Assembly: GCF_016714275.1 (NCBI RefSeq)
Contig: NZ_JADJNP010000018.1
Span: forward strand, 1-64,000
DNA from: Tessaracoccus sp.
GTDB taxonomy: Bacteria; Actinomycetota; Actinomycetes; Propionibacteriales; Propionibacteriaceae
Direction: 5' to 3'
Length of the DNA stretch: 64,000 nucleotides
Shown one piece after another: positions 1 through 10,500 of the stretch. The notes beneath the pieces are model-generated. The model was not told where the DNA came from. It worked only from the letters and a program-made list of their open reading frames with translations, and made no database searches. Position 1 is the first letter of the stretch, and each line of letters begins with the position of its first letter. Both the position numbers and the translations under genes were made by a program.

Positions 1-220
1 GAAGACGATCCGTTCGGGTGGGCCTGCCCGGGAGGTCCCGTGCCTCGAGTCTCGCGTCCTGGGTGGGGCCCTATTCTACGGGGGCCTGGCCTGTCGCCTG
101 GTTCGGGTGATTCCAGGTGGTTGGGTTCCGCTCGGGACCGTTCGATGCCGCCCCGTTCCGGCTGGAGTGGCCGCAGCCTGGCAGCATGGATCGAGCGCAT
201 CGGTGAGCGAGTAGTGTGGA

Positions 221-3200
221 CTAGGTCAAGTTCGCCGGCGGGGCCGGCCGGTCCGACAGCCAGTCGCCATCGACGCTGGCGTGGGCGTGCATCGCTAGCG
301 CGTGGAGGGCGGGGCGCAGGGGCCGGTCGCCGTAGTGAGCCTCGATGCGCGCCAGGACGGCCTCGACCGAGACGTGACCGCCGGACTCGTCGAGGGCGGC
401 CCGGACGAGCTGCAGGCGGGTCGGGACACGGGTCGAGTCCCAGGTCGCGAGGCCGACGGCGCCGTTCATGCTCATCCGGAACCGACCGTCGGCGCGCAGG
501 ATCGACATCGTGAGCGGCGCCGTCCACGCCTGGTAGCTTGGTGCCAGGGCGGTGAGGGCCTGGTGGGCGTGGAATTCGGACAGGCCGCGGCCGCGACGCG
601 CGAGCAGGGCCTCCAGGTGGGCGCATGCCTCGGAGATGGCAGGGGCACCTCCGGGGACATCGCGCGCGAGCAGGCCAACGCGATCCAGGTCGACGCGAAC
701 GAACTGCGGCCGCTGCAGCGCCATCAGCCCGTTGCTCGACATGCCCATCTGCTGGTCGAGGCGCTCGACGAGTTCGCTCCGCAGCATCGGCTCGCCCGCC
801 TCCTGCAGCAGCGCCTCGATCGCGTCATGGACGTACACGCGGCGCTCGCTGTCAGGGCGGTCGGGCAGGACCACCCGCAGCCGGCCCAGGTAGCGCAGCG
901 CCCCGGTCGTGGCCTTGATGAGCGCCGCCAGACCGAAGGGGGTCATCCACTCGGGCACCTCGATGGTCTCGCGGAGCTCGTCGAGGATCTCGCCGCAGTA
1001 CCACTGCCGGTCCGGAGCGGTGGTCTCGATCAGCTTGACGGCGGCCGGCACCAGCACGGTCTGCCACGCCTCGAAGTCGGGGAAGTGGCGGCGAAGCCCG
1101 ACCACGCCGCGGTCGAAGTGCATGACCTCATCGGGGAGCTTGCCCAGGCGTCGTCCGAGCTGACGCTGCAGCTCATCGAGGCGGACTGGGGTCGGCGATC
1201 CGCGGAGCGTCGCCAGCAGTTCGGCGGCGCGCGTGTCCCCGAACGCCAGCACGCGCGGCGGCGTGCCATCACCGAGCTGAAGCTGACTGCGCAGCTCATC
1301 GCGCAGATAGGTCGCCACGTGAGGTCCGAAGCTCGCGCCGGCCTGCGAGGCGAGCGCGTCGAACACCTCGAGGGGGCCGGGCAACCGCACCTTGGCTGCG
1401 GCCGATAGCAGGTCGCTCAGCGCCGCGCTGATCGTGGCGGCTCCCTGGGGCGAGAGCCAGGGGAGGTCGTCCAGCTCGATCACGCGGACCTCGAGACCAA
1501 GGACGCTATCGACGATGAACGCCACGACGTCAGGCTGCGCGCTCGCGGACGCCCACCAGCGATCGCCTGCCAAGGTCGCGAATGGGACAGGCCCGGCCGC
1601 GACGGTGGCGGCGATCCGTCGCCGCGCTTCGAGCGCCCACGGTTGATGGGCCAGGCGGCCGCAGAGCCGCGCCTCGACTTGCCGGACCCGCTCACGGCTG
1701 ACACCGATCTCGTCGCCCAGCTCCTGCAGGGTCATCGGCTCTCCACCGAGCCCTGCGCGCCTGGTAGCGATCAGCCGCTCGCCGGGGTCGAGGGGCTCGA
1801 GCAACGCCTGGAAACACTCAAGGAGCCCCTCCTCGATCAGCGCGGCCGCCCGGGCGGTCGCGTCGAGGAACTCTGTGACCAGCGCCGGCAGGCTCGCCAG
1901 CGTGGTGCGGCCGAGGTTGTCGACCTGATCGAGGGCGGCGCGCGAATGGCTCGCCAGGTCGCCAAGGGTCACCAGCGACCTGCTCTCGATGAAGCTCCGA
2001 AGCCGCCCCGGCATCTCCATCGTGTCGAGCGGGAGGGTCCGGTCGGCATCGGTCAGCGTGGCGCGCAGTGCGTCCCAGGGATCGCCGTAGACCTCGTCGC
2101 TGATCGTGGTGCCCTGGGCGCCTCCGGCCAGGTCCTCCCAGCGGCGCCCAGTCGCGCGCTCGAAGAACGCCCGGGTGTCGTTCACGCTCTTGCGTCCGAG
2201 GTTGGGCTGGGCGAGCAGGTCGGCGGGGGACCTGTGGGCCAGCTCTCCAAGGGTGCTCAGGCCGGCGCGTCGGGCCCAGTTCTTCATCCGCGTCGGCAGC
2301 GCCAGGTCGGAGATCTGCCGCGCGAGCAAGCTGGTGAGCTGGTCGACGCCCGCCGGCGCAACAGGCGAGGCGACCGACACCAGCGCAGGGACCACCCGCG
2401 GGCTCGGCGCGGCGGCTGGCGCGATCTCCGTCCGTGGCGCTGCGATCGTCGTGAGCAGGGGGCTGGGCTCGCCACTGTAGCAGACGTGCAGCGCGTCACG
2501 CGCGCGGCTCGCGGCGACGTACACCAGCGAGCGCTCGCGCAGCAGCGCCTGGGCGTTCATCACGGGGTCGTCCGAGCGCGACTCTGGCGTCGCGTGCGGC
2601 ACGTCGTACCTGCTCATGCACACCAGTACGACCACCTCGAACTCCAGGCCCTTCACGCGGTGCATCGTGGCGAGGCGGACGCCGCCGTGGCGGGGCTCGT
2701 CCTGTTCGAGCAGCGCGGCGGCGACGCCGGCACGCTCGAGCGCAGGGATGAATCGATCGCGCAGCGGCGCCTGCGTCCGTGCGACCACGCAGATCGACTC
2801 GGGCGGGGTGCCGCTGTCGAGCGCTGTTCGCACCAGCGCCACCACCGTGCGCTCCTCGTCGACGGGCGCCCCGCATGGGTGGATCTCCGGCGCAGGACCC
2901 TCGCGCAGCGACACGTAGCCGCGTCGATCGGCCTGGCCGTCGTCAAGGTCGTCGACGGTCACGTCCTTGAGGACCGCCAGCGACCACCGGCAGATGGCGC
3001 CGGTGGTGCGGTAGTTCAGCCGCAGCGTCTGCGAGCGGCGTCCGCGCACGGTGATCCCGCACTGCGACAGAGAGATCGGCCGAGCGTAGATCCGCTGGTG
3101 GGCGTCGCCCACCAGGAACAGATCATCGGGGCGCTCGGGGCCGGCGATCGCACGGATGAGCCGCAGCCCATCGGCGGCGAAGTCCTGCGTCTCGTCGACC

Positions 3201-4585
3201 ACCACCGCGCAGTAGCCGGACGCCTTGCCCGCGCGCTCGAGCTCGACGCGGGCGCGGCGCAGGATGTCCAGCGGCTCGGTCAGGCCGGCGTGCGCCAGGT
3301 TCTCGCGATAGGCCTCGAACACCGGCCAGAGCCGGCGCCGCTCGGCGCGGCCGAGGGGCACGCCGCGGCTCTTGCGAACCGTGCGCACGTACTCGTCGAG
3401 CGTGGTGAGCCCCTGCTCCTGGATCACCTCCCGCCACTCCATCCGGTAAAAGTCGAGCGAGACGTCGTCGTGGCCGTAGACCTCATAGGCCGCGTCGAAG
3501 TGGGTACGCTGGTCCTTCTCGAACGCCGGCCTGACCGAGATGCCGCGGCTGCGCAGGTAGCGAGACGCCCAGGCATCGAGGTTGACGACCTCGACCCGGG
3601 CGAGGTGGTCGGGCTCGAGCAGCTTGGCGAGCTGGGCCTGCAGATCGCTGGCGAGGTTGACGTTGAACGTCGTGAGCAGCACCCGATCGTCGGGGCGGGT
3701 GAACACCTCGCGCACCAGGAAGGCGACGCGGTGCAGCGCCACCACGGTCTTGCCGGTACCCGCGCCGCCGAGCACGCGGGTCGGCCCCTTGGTGCGGGCC
3801 CGGGCCAGCCGACGCTGGCGCGGGTGCAGGAACACACGCCACACGTCGAGCGGGTACTTGAGCGCGGTGTCGAGATCGAGCCCGTCCTCGAGGAGGCGGA
3901 ACTGGCGCTGGCTGGTGTCGCGGGCGAGCGCGGCCGGCAGGTCGGTGACATCGATCGCCGGAGGTGGCGGGGCCGCCGCCGGCAGCGGCGTGCGCCCCAG
4001 CACCTCCTCCAGCGCGTCGTCGAGGTCGATGCCCGCGGCGAGCGCGGTCAGCACCTCGCCGGCCTCGGGCGGGAGGTGCGGCAGCAGGCGATCGAGGTCC
4101 TCGTCGGTGACGAGCGCCCGGACGCTGGGCACCAGCGCGCGCGGGACCCCGGCCAGGAACAGATCGTCGTCGGACTGGGCCGCGAAGAGCCCGGTCACCA
4201 CGGGCGGCGCCACGACCACCGCAGGTGGCACCGCGACCGCGACGGCGGCCTCGGTGACGTCGAAGATCTGCAGACTCCCGGTGGCGGGGTGGATCGCGGT
4301 CTGCTTGGTCTCGGCCCAGCGGTAGGCCTCGTCGTGGTGGTCGGCCCAGAGCACCAGGAACACGTCGCCGTGCTCCGGCGCGCGGAGGATCACGCGGTAG
4401 TCGTCACCGATGCGCGCCGAGCGCAGCTGACGGTCGACCGTCTGCCTGATCGGCTCGAGGTGGATCGACAGGGCCGTCGAGTCCTGCTCGAACTTGCGCA
4501 GGAACTCGTCGGCCTTGCGCTGCGCCTTGCGTGGTAGCCGCGCGTACGCCGGGAAGTAGTCCTTGCTGATCGCCAGGCGCGCCAT
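221..4585 (-). CDS. RelE-like/UvrD helicase fused to alpha-CTD-like and sigma-region-4-like domains
   Basis: 1454 aa. Residues about 1-95 look like a RelE/ParE toxin fold (ends with RIGDDYRVILR and HHDEAYRWA). A superfamily 1 UvrD/Rep helicase follows: Walker A GGAGTGKT at 273-280, DETQDF at 464-469, GDAHQRIY at 493-500, LNYRTT at 523-528, TMHRVKGLEFE at 640-650 and VYVAASRARDAL at 688-699. Two helix-hairpin-helix repeats resembling the RNA polymerase alpha C-terminal domain lie near 762-810 and 848-900, then a sigma-70 region 4-like HTH near 931-978 (LGDEIGVSRERVRQVEARL). The last 450 residues look like repeated winged helices, possibly HARE-HTH, but this is weak. The ATG lies 3 bp after the stop of the upstream giant helicase, so the two are almost certainly co-translated. 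Expected role is ATP-driven 3'-5' DNA unwinding with added DNA- or promoter-binding modules in a defence complex; that role is inferred. All key helicase residues are present. Confidence 0.85.
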   Translation of the reverse strand: MARLAISKDYFPAYARLPRKAQRKADEFLRKFEQDSTALSIHLEPIRQTVDRQLRSARIGDDYRVILRAPEHGDVFLVLWADHHDEAYRWAETKQTAIHPATGSLQIFDVTEAAVAVAVPPAVVVAPPVVTGLFAAQSDDDLFLAGVPRALVPSVRALVTDEDLDRLLPHLPPEAGEVLTALAAGIDLDDALEEVLGRTPLPAAAPPPPAIDVTDLPAALARDTSQRQFRLLEDGLDLDTALKYPLDVWRVFLHPRQRRLARARTKGPTRVLGGAGTGKTVVALHRVAFLVREVFTRPDDRVLLTTFNVNLASDLQAQLAKLLEPDHLARVEVVNLDAWASRYLRSRGISVRPAFEKDQRTHFDAAYEVYGHDDVSLDFYRMEWREVIQEQGLTTLDEYVRTVRKSRGVPLGRAERRRLWPVFEAYRENLAHAGLTEPLDILRRARVELERAGKASGYCAVVVDETQDFAADGLRLIRAIAGPERPDDLFLVGDAHQRIYARPISLSQCGITVRGRRSQTLRLNYRTTGAICRWSLAVLKDVTVDDLDDGQADRRGYVSLREGPAPEIHPCGAPVDEERTVVALVRTALDSGTPPESICVVARTQAPLRDRFIPALERAGVAAALLEQDEPRHGGVRLATMHRVKGLEFEVVVLVCMSRYDVPHATPESRSDDPVMNAQALLRERSLVYVAASRARDALHVCYSGEPSPLLTTIAAPRTEIAPAAAPSPRVVPALVSVASPVAPAGVDQLTSLLARQISDLALPTRMKNWARRAGLSTLGELAHRSPADLLAQPNLGRKSVNDTRAFFERATGRRWEDLAGGAQGTTISDEVYGDPWDALRATLTDADRTLPLDTMEMPGRLRSFIESRSLVTLGDLASHSRAALDQVDNLGRTTLASLPALVTEFLDATARAAALIEEGLLECFQALLEPLDPGERLIATRRAGLGGEPMTLQELGDEIGVSRERVRQVEARLCGRLAHQPWALEARRRIAATVAAGPVPFATLAGDRWWASASAQPDVVAFIVDSVLGLEVRVIELDDLPWLSPQGAATISAALSDLLSAAAKVRLPGPLEVFDALASQAGASFGPHVATYLRDELRSQLQLGDGTPPRVLAFGDTRAAELLATLRGSPTPVRLDELQRQLGRRLGKLPDEVMHFDRGVVGLRRHFPDFEAWQTVLVPAAVKLIETTAPDRQWYCGEILDELRETIEVPEWMTPFGLAALIKATTGALRYLGRLRVVLPDRPDSERRVYVHDAIEALLQEAGEPMLRSELVERLDQQMGMSSNGLMALQRPQFVRVDLDRVGLLARDVPGGAPAISEACAHLEALLARRGRGLSEFHAHQALTALAPSYQAWTAPLTMSILRADGRFRMSMNGAVGLATWDSTRVPTRLQLVRAALDESGGHVSVEAVLARIEAHYGDRPLRPALHALAMHAHASVDGDWLSDRPAPPANLT

Positions 4586-4588
4586 CGT

Positions 4589-7500
4589 CTATCGCGCCTC
4601 CCCGAGCCCGAGCGCCGCCGCCAGGGCCTCGACCGTGACCCCACGCTCGATCAAGAACACCGTCCACCCGGCGGCGGCGAGGGCCGCGGCCTCGGCCGCC
4701 TGGTGGTCGAGGTGCGCCGCGACCTTGCGCGTCGGCCACCCCACCTCCACGTCGCCGCTCACCGCGAATGCGGGCGCGCGCAGCTCGAACGGCACGGCCG
4801 GCGCCTCCAGCCCCGGGTAGCGTTCGATCAACGAGGTCAGCACCTTGACCGCGTCGACGTCGCCGACCTCACGCACCGTCACCAGCCGCGGATCGTCGGC
4901 GTGCGCGGCCGGCGCGGCGGGCGGCGCCACCGTCGCGGCGGGCGCGGCCACGGGCTCGAGCTCAGACGCGCCGACGCCGGTCACCAGCGCCGCGCCAGGC
5001 ACCGCCTGCAGCAGGTTCCAGGCCCGCAGCCACTGCCGCCACGCGAGCTCGTAGGTGGGCGCGCTGCGCGCCGGCGCGTCGTCCTCGAGCCGCACCGTCA
5101 CGGTGGCGGCGTCAGGCTTGGCGAGCAGGGCCGCCACGTCGACCGCGGCCGCCGATACCAGCAACCCGCCGTGGCCACCCAGATCGAGGCGCGCGGTCGC
5201 GGTATCGCCTTCGCTGACCAACAGGGGCAACGGGCCAGGCGTCGGGTCCTGCCGCCAGGTCTGGTGCGCGGAAGCCACGCGGTCAGCTGGCTGGCGCTTG
5301 CCAGCTTGCGACAGCAGCATCATCGCGCTCACCGCGGCCAGGTCGCCGAGCCGGGTCGGCGCCTCCAGGTAGGCCACCAGGCCGGCGAGCGGATCGGCGT
5401 CGAGGACGCGCAGCAGCGTCCCGACCTTCTCCGGGCGCGCCTCGTCGAGCTTGAACGCCAGCGCCTGCAAGCTGGCGAACCGCGCGCCATCGCCAAACCA
5501 CCGCGGCACCGCGGGCGCCTCGGGCGAGACCACGTCCTTCCACGTCAACGACCAGCTCAGCAGGTCGCCACCGACCGAGATGCCGTGGCGCTTCCGCGCG
5601 TCATCCGCGAGGCGGGCCCGGGCCGCACCGGGCACCACGTGGTAGGTCAGCCCGTCACAGAACACCGCGACCTTGCGCGCGCCGACGCCGGCCTGTTCAG
5701 GGTACAGCATGAAGTCGGGACGGCAGGGCACCGCGACGTCGGCGCTGGTCAGCTCGACCTGTGCACGCAGCAGCCACCTGCGCTTGCCGACCGTCAGGTG
5801 CCACGTGCGCTCGTCCTGGCGTTCCCAGGCGCCGCCACCGTCGCGCACGCGCTGCGCCAGCGCGGCGACGAATCGCTCCTCGAGCTCGCTCTCGAGCACC
5901 GCGCTCTGGTTCATCGTGCCGATGCTGTCGACCCGCTGCAGCCCCGTGAAACCGTCGAGGAGCGCCGCGACGATGTCGAGCGCGCGCGCGCGATCCAGCA
6001 TCGGGAGGTCGGCGCCCTCGCGGTACGCGTACAGGCATTGGTAGCAGGCCCGGGCCGCGGGCTCGCGGTGCTGGCACGGGCACGTTCGGAGCACCTCGTA
6101 GGCCCGGGTCAGCGCGTCCTTGAGCTTGGTGCCCTTGTCGAGACACAGCTCGGCCAGGAGGCCCGTGCCACCCGGGACGCGGTCCATGATCACCAGGAAG
6201 CGCCGCCGCCCCTCGCCGGCGGCCAGCGGCTCGTCATAGGCCACCACCTCCAGGAAGTCGGGGTCGCCACCGTAGAAGCGCCGCAGCCCGACGCGCAGCG
6301 CGGCGCGGAGGTTGGCCAGGTCGGCCTCGACCCGCTCGCCGCCGACGATCGGCACCACCAGGCGGAGCGCCTCCGACCTGAGCTCGCGCATCAGGTGCAG
6401 CTGCCTCGACGCCTGCTTGTCGTCGGGCTTCTTGCGCTCTGGACACCAGGCGCGGTGGCGTGGCCGCGGCTGCTCGTCGGGGCGGGGCGGTCGGGAGTCC
6501 TGGGCCTGGCCGCAGGTCGCGCACAGCGTGAAGCGCACGTCCGGGACCGTCTGACCGGCGAGCTGCACGTTGGCCGCCTTGTCGTCGGCCGGACCCAGGT
6601 TCAGCTGCCGCTGCACCATCTGTGGCTGCAGCTCGAAGCCAAACCCGGCGCTGTCGTTGGCCCACGCCTCGCGCGCCGCGGCCTGGGTCTCGAACAGCCG
6701 CACGCGCTGGTAGAAGCCGTGCTCGCGCTCGTCGGCGTTGTCGTTCAGCACCGCGTCGCGATGGTGCGTGTTCGCGAACACCTGCCCGAGCGACAGGACC
6801 TCGCGCGCTTGACCGACGTCGGGCCACCGCGCGTCGCCACACGCTGGGCACTGCGGCTCGGGCGCGGCGGCGCCGGTGTGCGGCCGGGCGTAATGGCAGC
6901 TCTGGCAGAACCGCCACAGGCTCGGCGGGGCCTCCTTGGACACCTCGACGCCATCGATGCGGACCCGTCGGGCGCTGGCGTAGAACGTGTTGAACGGCGC
7001 CAGCTCGGTGAGCGCGGTCGCGGGCGGTCTGATCCAGGTGTGGTGCTCGGCGTCGCGCCCGGTCCCCTCGCGCCGGATGTAGGCGTCGAGCTTCACGCCG
7101 CGCTCGGGGAACGCGTAGTTGGGCAGACGGCTCTCGTCGCACAGCCAGCCCCACACGTCCTGCTCCCGGAGCACCTTGAGCTGGTGGTTGACGAACGCGC
7201 GCTCGTCGCGCAGGTGCTGCTTCTCGACCACGACGTCGGCGACCTTCTTGGCCTCGACCTCGTCGGTGTCGAGCTGCTTGATGCGCTCGTCGAGGCGCTG
7301 CACCAGCCGGCGCAGGTCCTCGCGCCGCCGCCGGGTTGCCTCGGCGGTGGCCACCAGGTCGCGCTCGAGCGGCGCCAGGCCGTCGGCGCCGGGCGTGAAC
7401 GCCGCCCGCATGATCTCGCTGGCGCCGGGCGTCAGCTCGCCCTTGAACATCTCGAGGAACGCGGCCTGCAAGCGCGCGCGGCGGGGCGCGACGAACTCGA

Positions 7501-10500
7501 GGAACGGCAGCGGGAACCGACCCGCGCCATCGCCCTTCAGCACGTCGCCGACCTGGCCCGCGAGCTTGCCGCCCTCGCGCGCGTACGCATCGAACAGGAA
7601 CGCCAGCGCCTGCCGCTTGAGCACCTCGGGCGCGCTCAGGTAGCAGCCAGGCGGCTGGATGGCGCCGGCCATCGCCTCGAGCGGGGCCTCGAAGAAGTAC
7701 AGGTCGTGGGGCTTGGTCGCCGCGAACGCGAGGACCAGCGCGTTGCCGGTCTTGCGGCCCGCCCGGCCCACCCGCTGCACGTAGTTGCCTGTCGATGGCG
7801 GCACCGAGCACAAGAGCGTCGCGCTCAGGTCGCCGATGTCGATGCCCATCTCGAGGGTCGGCGTGCACGACAGCAGGTTCGGCGAGTCGGGCCGCGGGCG
7901 CTGCTTGAACTCCAGCTCCAGCTCTTCGCGCTGGTCGCGCGGCAACAGGCCGGTGTGCTCGCGCGACCACAGCCGCCCCAGGGCCTCGCGCTCGTAGAAG
8001 CGCTTGTAGTACCCGGCCACCGGCAGCCCGTCGTCGTCGCGGTGGTCGCCCCGCGGCGGCAGCGCTCGCAGCGACCCGGGACAGCGGAAGCGCAGGCACG
8101 GTCCGTCGCGCAGGTCGGTCGGGCTGCTCTCGACGCCCGTGACCTCGCCGCTGCACGCGTCGCAGCGCCGCGCCACATGGGCCCGGCTGACCTGGAGCGC
8201 CGTCGGCTCGAGGCCCCAGGCGGTCGCCTTGCCGGCCGCGCCGTCGCGCTCGTCCGTGGCGAGCGCGCGCAGCACGCCGTGCCGGACCAGCGCGGGGAGC
8301 ACGGCCCGGTACACCTCCGCGGCCAGGCCGGCCTCCAGCGGGAGCCCCAGCGCCCGCGCCACCCAGTCGACGGTCCAGGCGCCGGCGCGCTCGCTGGTCA
8401 CCGAGTCGAACTGCTTGGACCTCGGCGCCGAGGTCAGGAAGGTCGGCCGACCGGTGCCGCGCGCGAACGGAGACATCAGCGGCGTCATCTGCTTGGTGAG
8501 CATGAACGCGTTGCCGCCGGACGCGACATAGCGCTCGAGCAGCGGATCGAACACGCCGCCGCGCAGCCGCAGCCGCGTCACCAGCCCGCCGAGGAACCGC
8601 GCCATCGCCGCCTCGCTCGGCACCTCGGCCAGCCCGACCTTGTCCCGCAGCGCCGCGCGCGCGTCCTCGACCGCGGTCGCGAACTTCGCGCTGTCCACCG
8701 TCACCGAGACGCACCCGCTCTGCTCGAGCGTGCGGCCGATCCGCGCCGCCACGCCCAGCTCGCGCGAGCACTCCCAGCGCAGCCGCGCGCGCACGTCGGC
8801 CACCAGCCGCGGGCTGGGCTCGGGCACCGCGGTCACCGCCGGTTCGCCGGCCTCCTCGGCCTGCTGCCGCCGCCGCACCAGCTCGTCGAGCCGCTCGTGC
8901 CACTCCTCGACCGAGCCCAGCCAGTGCAGATCGGTCGGCAGCACGACCGCGGTCAGCGCCGCGGTCGCCGACGTGTCTCGGTCGCCCAGCCGCGCCAGCC
9001 AGTGGTCCCAGGTCGCGTCGCCCAGGTCCGCCAGGGCGATCCGCGCACCGCCGTGAGGCACCGCCGCCAGCATCGCCGAGCGCAGCGCGAACCGATACGT
9101 CCGCGCGCCGTAGAACCCCGCGCGGTGCGCGGCGTCCTGCACGCTGTCGCTGAAGGTCAGGAGCTTGCGATCGGTGTTGAGCGGCGTGGTGTACAGGTGG
9201 CCGACCGCGACGCTCGAGAGCGTGGTGCTGCGCGCGGCCAGGAGCCGAGGACCGTCACCGCCGCAGGCCGGACACCGGACCACGTTGCCCTCGTGCGCGT
9301 GCACGTACACCCTGGGCGCGGCGTCGCCTCGGTCCTCTGGGGCCTTGCCCAGCAAGCGCCGCTGATCGGGGTCGAGCCACGCCACCCGCGGGCCCACGCC
9401 GTCGGCGGCCTCGATGTGCCGCACGAGCTCGTCGTCGACATGCACGACCCGCAGCGTCGAGGCGCGCTCGCTGTACGCGCGCGCCACCTCCTTGTACGCG
9501 AGCCCGACCGCGTCGCCGGGCCCAGCCTCGGTGATCAGCCACCCGGTGTGGCCGCACTCGCGGCACGCGTACGGCGGGGCCCACGGCTCATCGTCTGGCG
9601 GTGGCGCGTCATCGTGGAAGCGAAACGTCGGCGTCGTCCCGACCCGGGCCAGGAGCCGCCGGACCTCGCGCACCCACAGCGTTGCCTGCACGCTGACCAG
9701 CGGCATCACGTGACCCGCGGCCTCGCGCTGCGCGTACGACACCAGCGTGAGCGCCGCCGCCAGCCAGCCGCTGCGCTGGGCCGGCGTCCCCGCGGCGAAC
9801 CGCGGCAGCGCCCGCGCGATCACGCCATCGACCTCGGCGGTCGCCAGGGGCCGCCGATGCGCGGCCGCGAGCAACGTCCGCACGATCGGCAACGTGCGCA
9901 CCCAGCGCCCCAGCGCCACCCGGTCGAGCTGCTCGGTCCCGCCATCGCGCCGGATGACCTCACCCTGCGCCGCGCGCGGGAGCCACGCTCGCACCACCCG
10001 TCGCAGGTGGACCTCGATCGACTCGCCAGCCTCGGGCCACGGCCCCGGCTCCTCGGGGTACGACTCGGCGGCGGCGGCCCCGGCGACCAGCTCGGCGGGC
10101 TCGAGCCGGGTCTCGCCGATGAACGCCTCGGGCGCGAACGTCTGATCGAACAGCGTCGACGCGAACCGCAGCAGCTCGGCGCGGGTCTCGTCGCCGGTGC
10201 CGACGGTCGCGCTGGTGCCGACCGGACACAGCGCCTCGGCGGAGCCCAGGCGCTGGCCCAGGCGTCGGATCAGGCAGGCGACGTCGGTGCCCTGGGCGCC
10301 GTCGTAGGTGTGCAGCTCGTCGAGCACCAGGTAGCGCAGCGTGGACGGCTGGTTCAGCTTCCACAGCGACGCGTCCTTGGGCCGCTGCAGCAGCAGATCG
10401 AGCATGCGGTAGTTGGTCAGCAGGATGTCGGGCGGCTCGGCGCGCAACCGGTCGTTGTCGTCGATGACGTGATCGCGGCCCATCTCCTTGTGCTGCCCCT

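Noticed and set aside
1643..4537. Long plus-strand open frame antisense to the UvrD fusion
   Set aside because: Its composition is the Arg/Gly/His-rich pattern of GC-rich antisense shadows; the minus strand has all helicase motifs.
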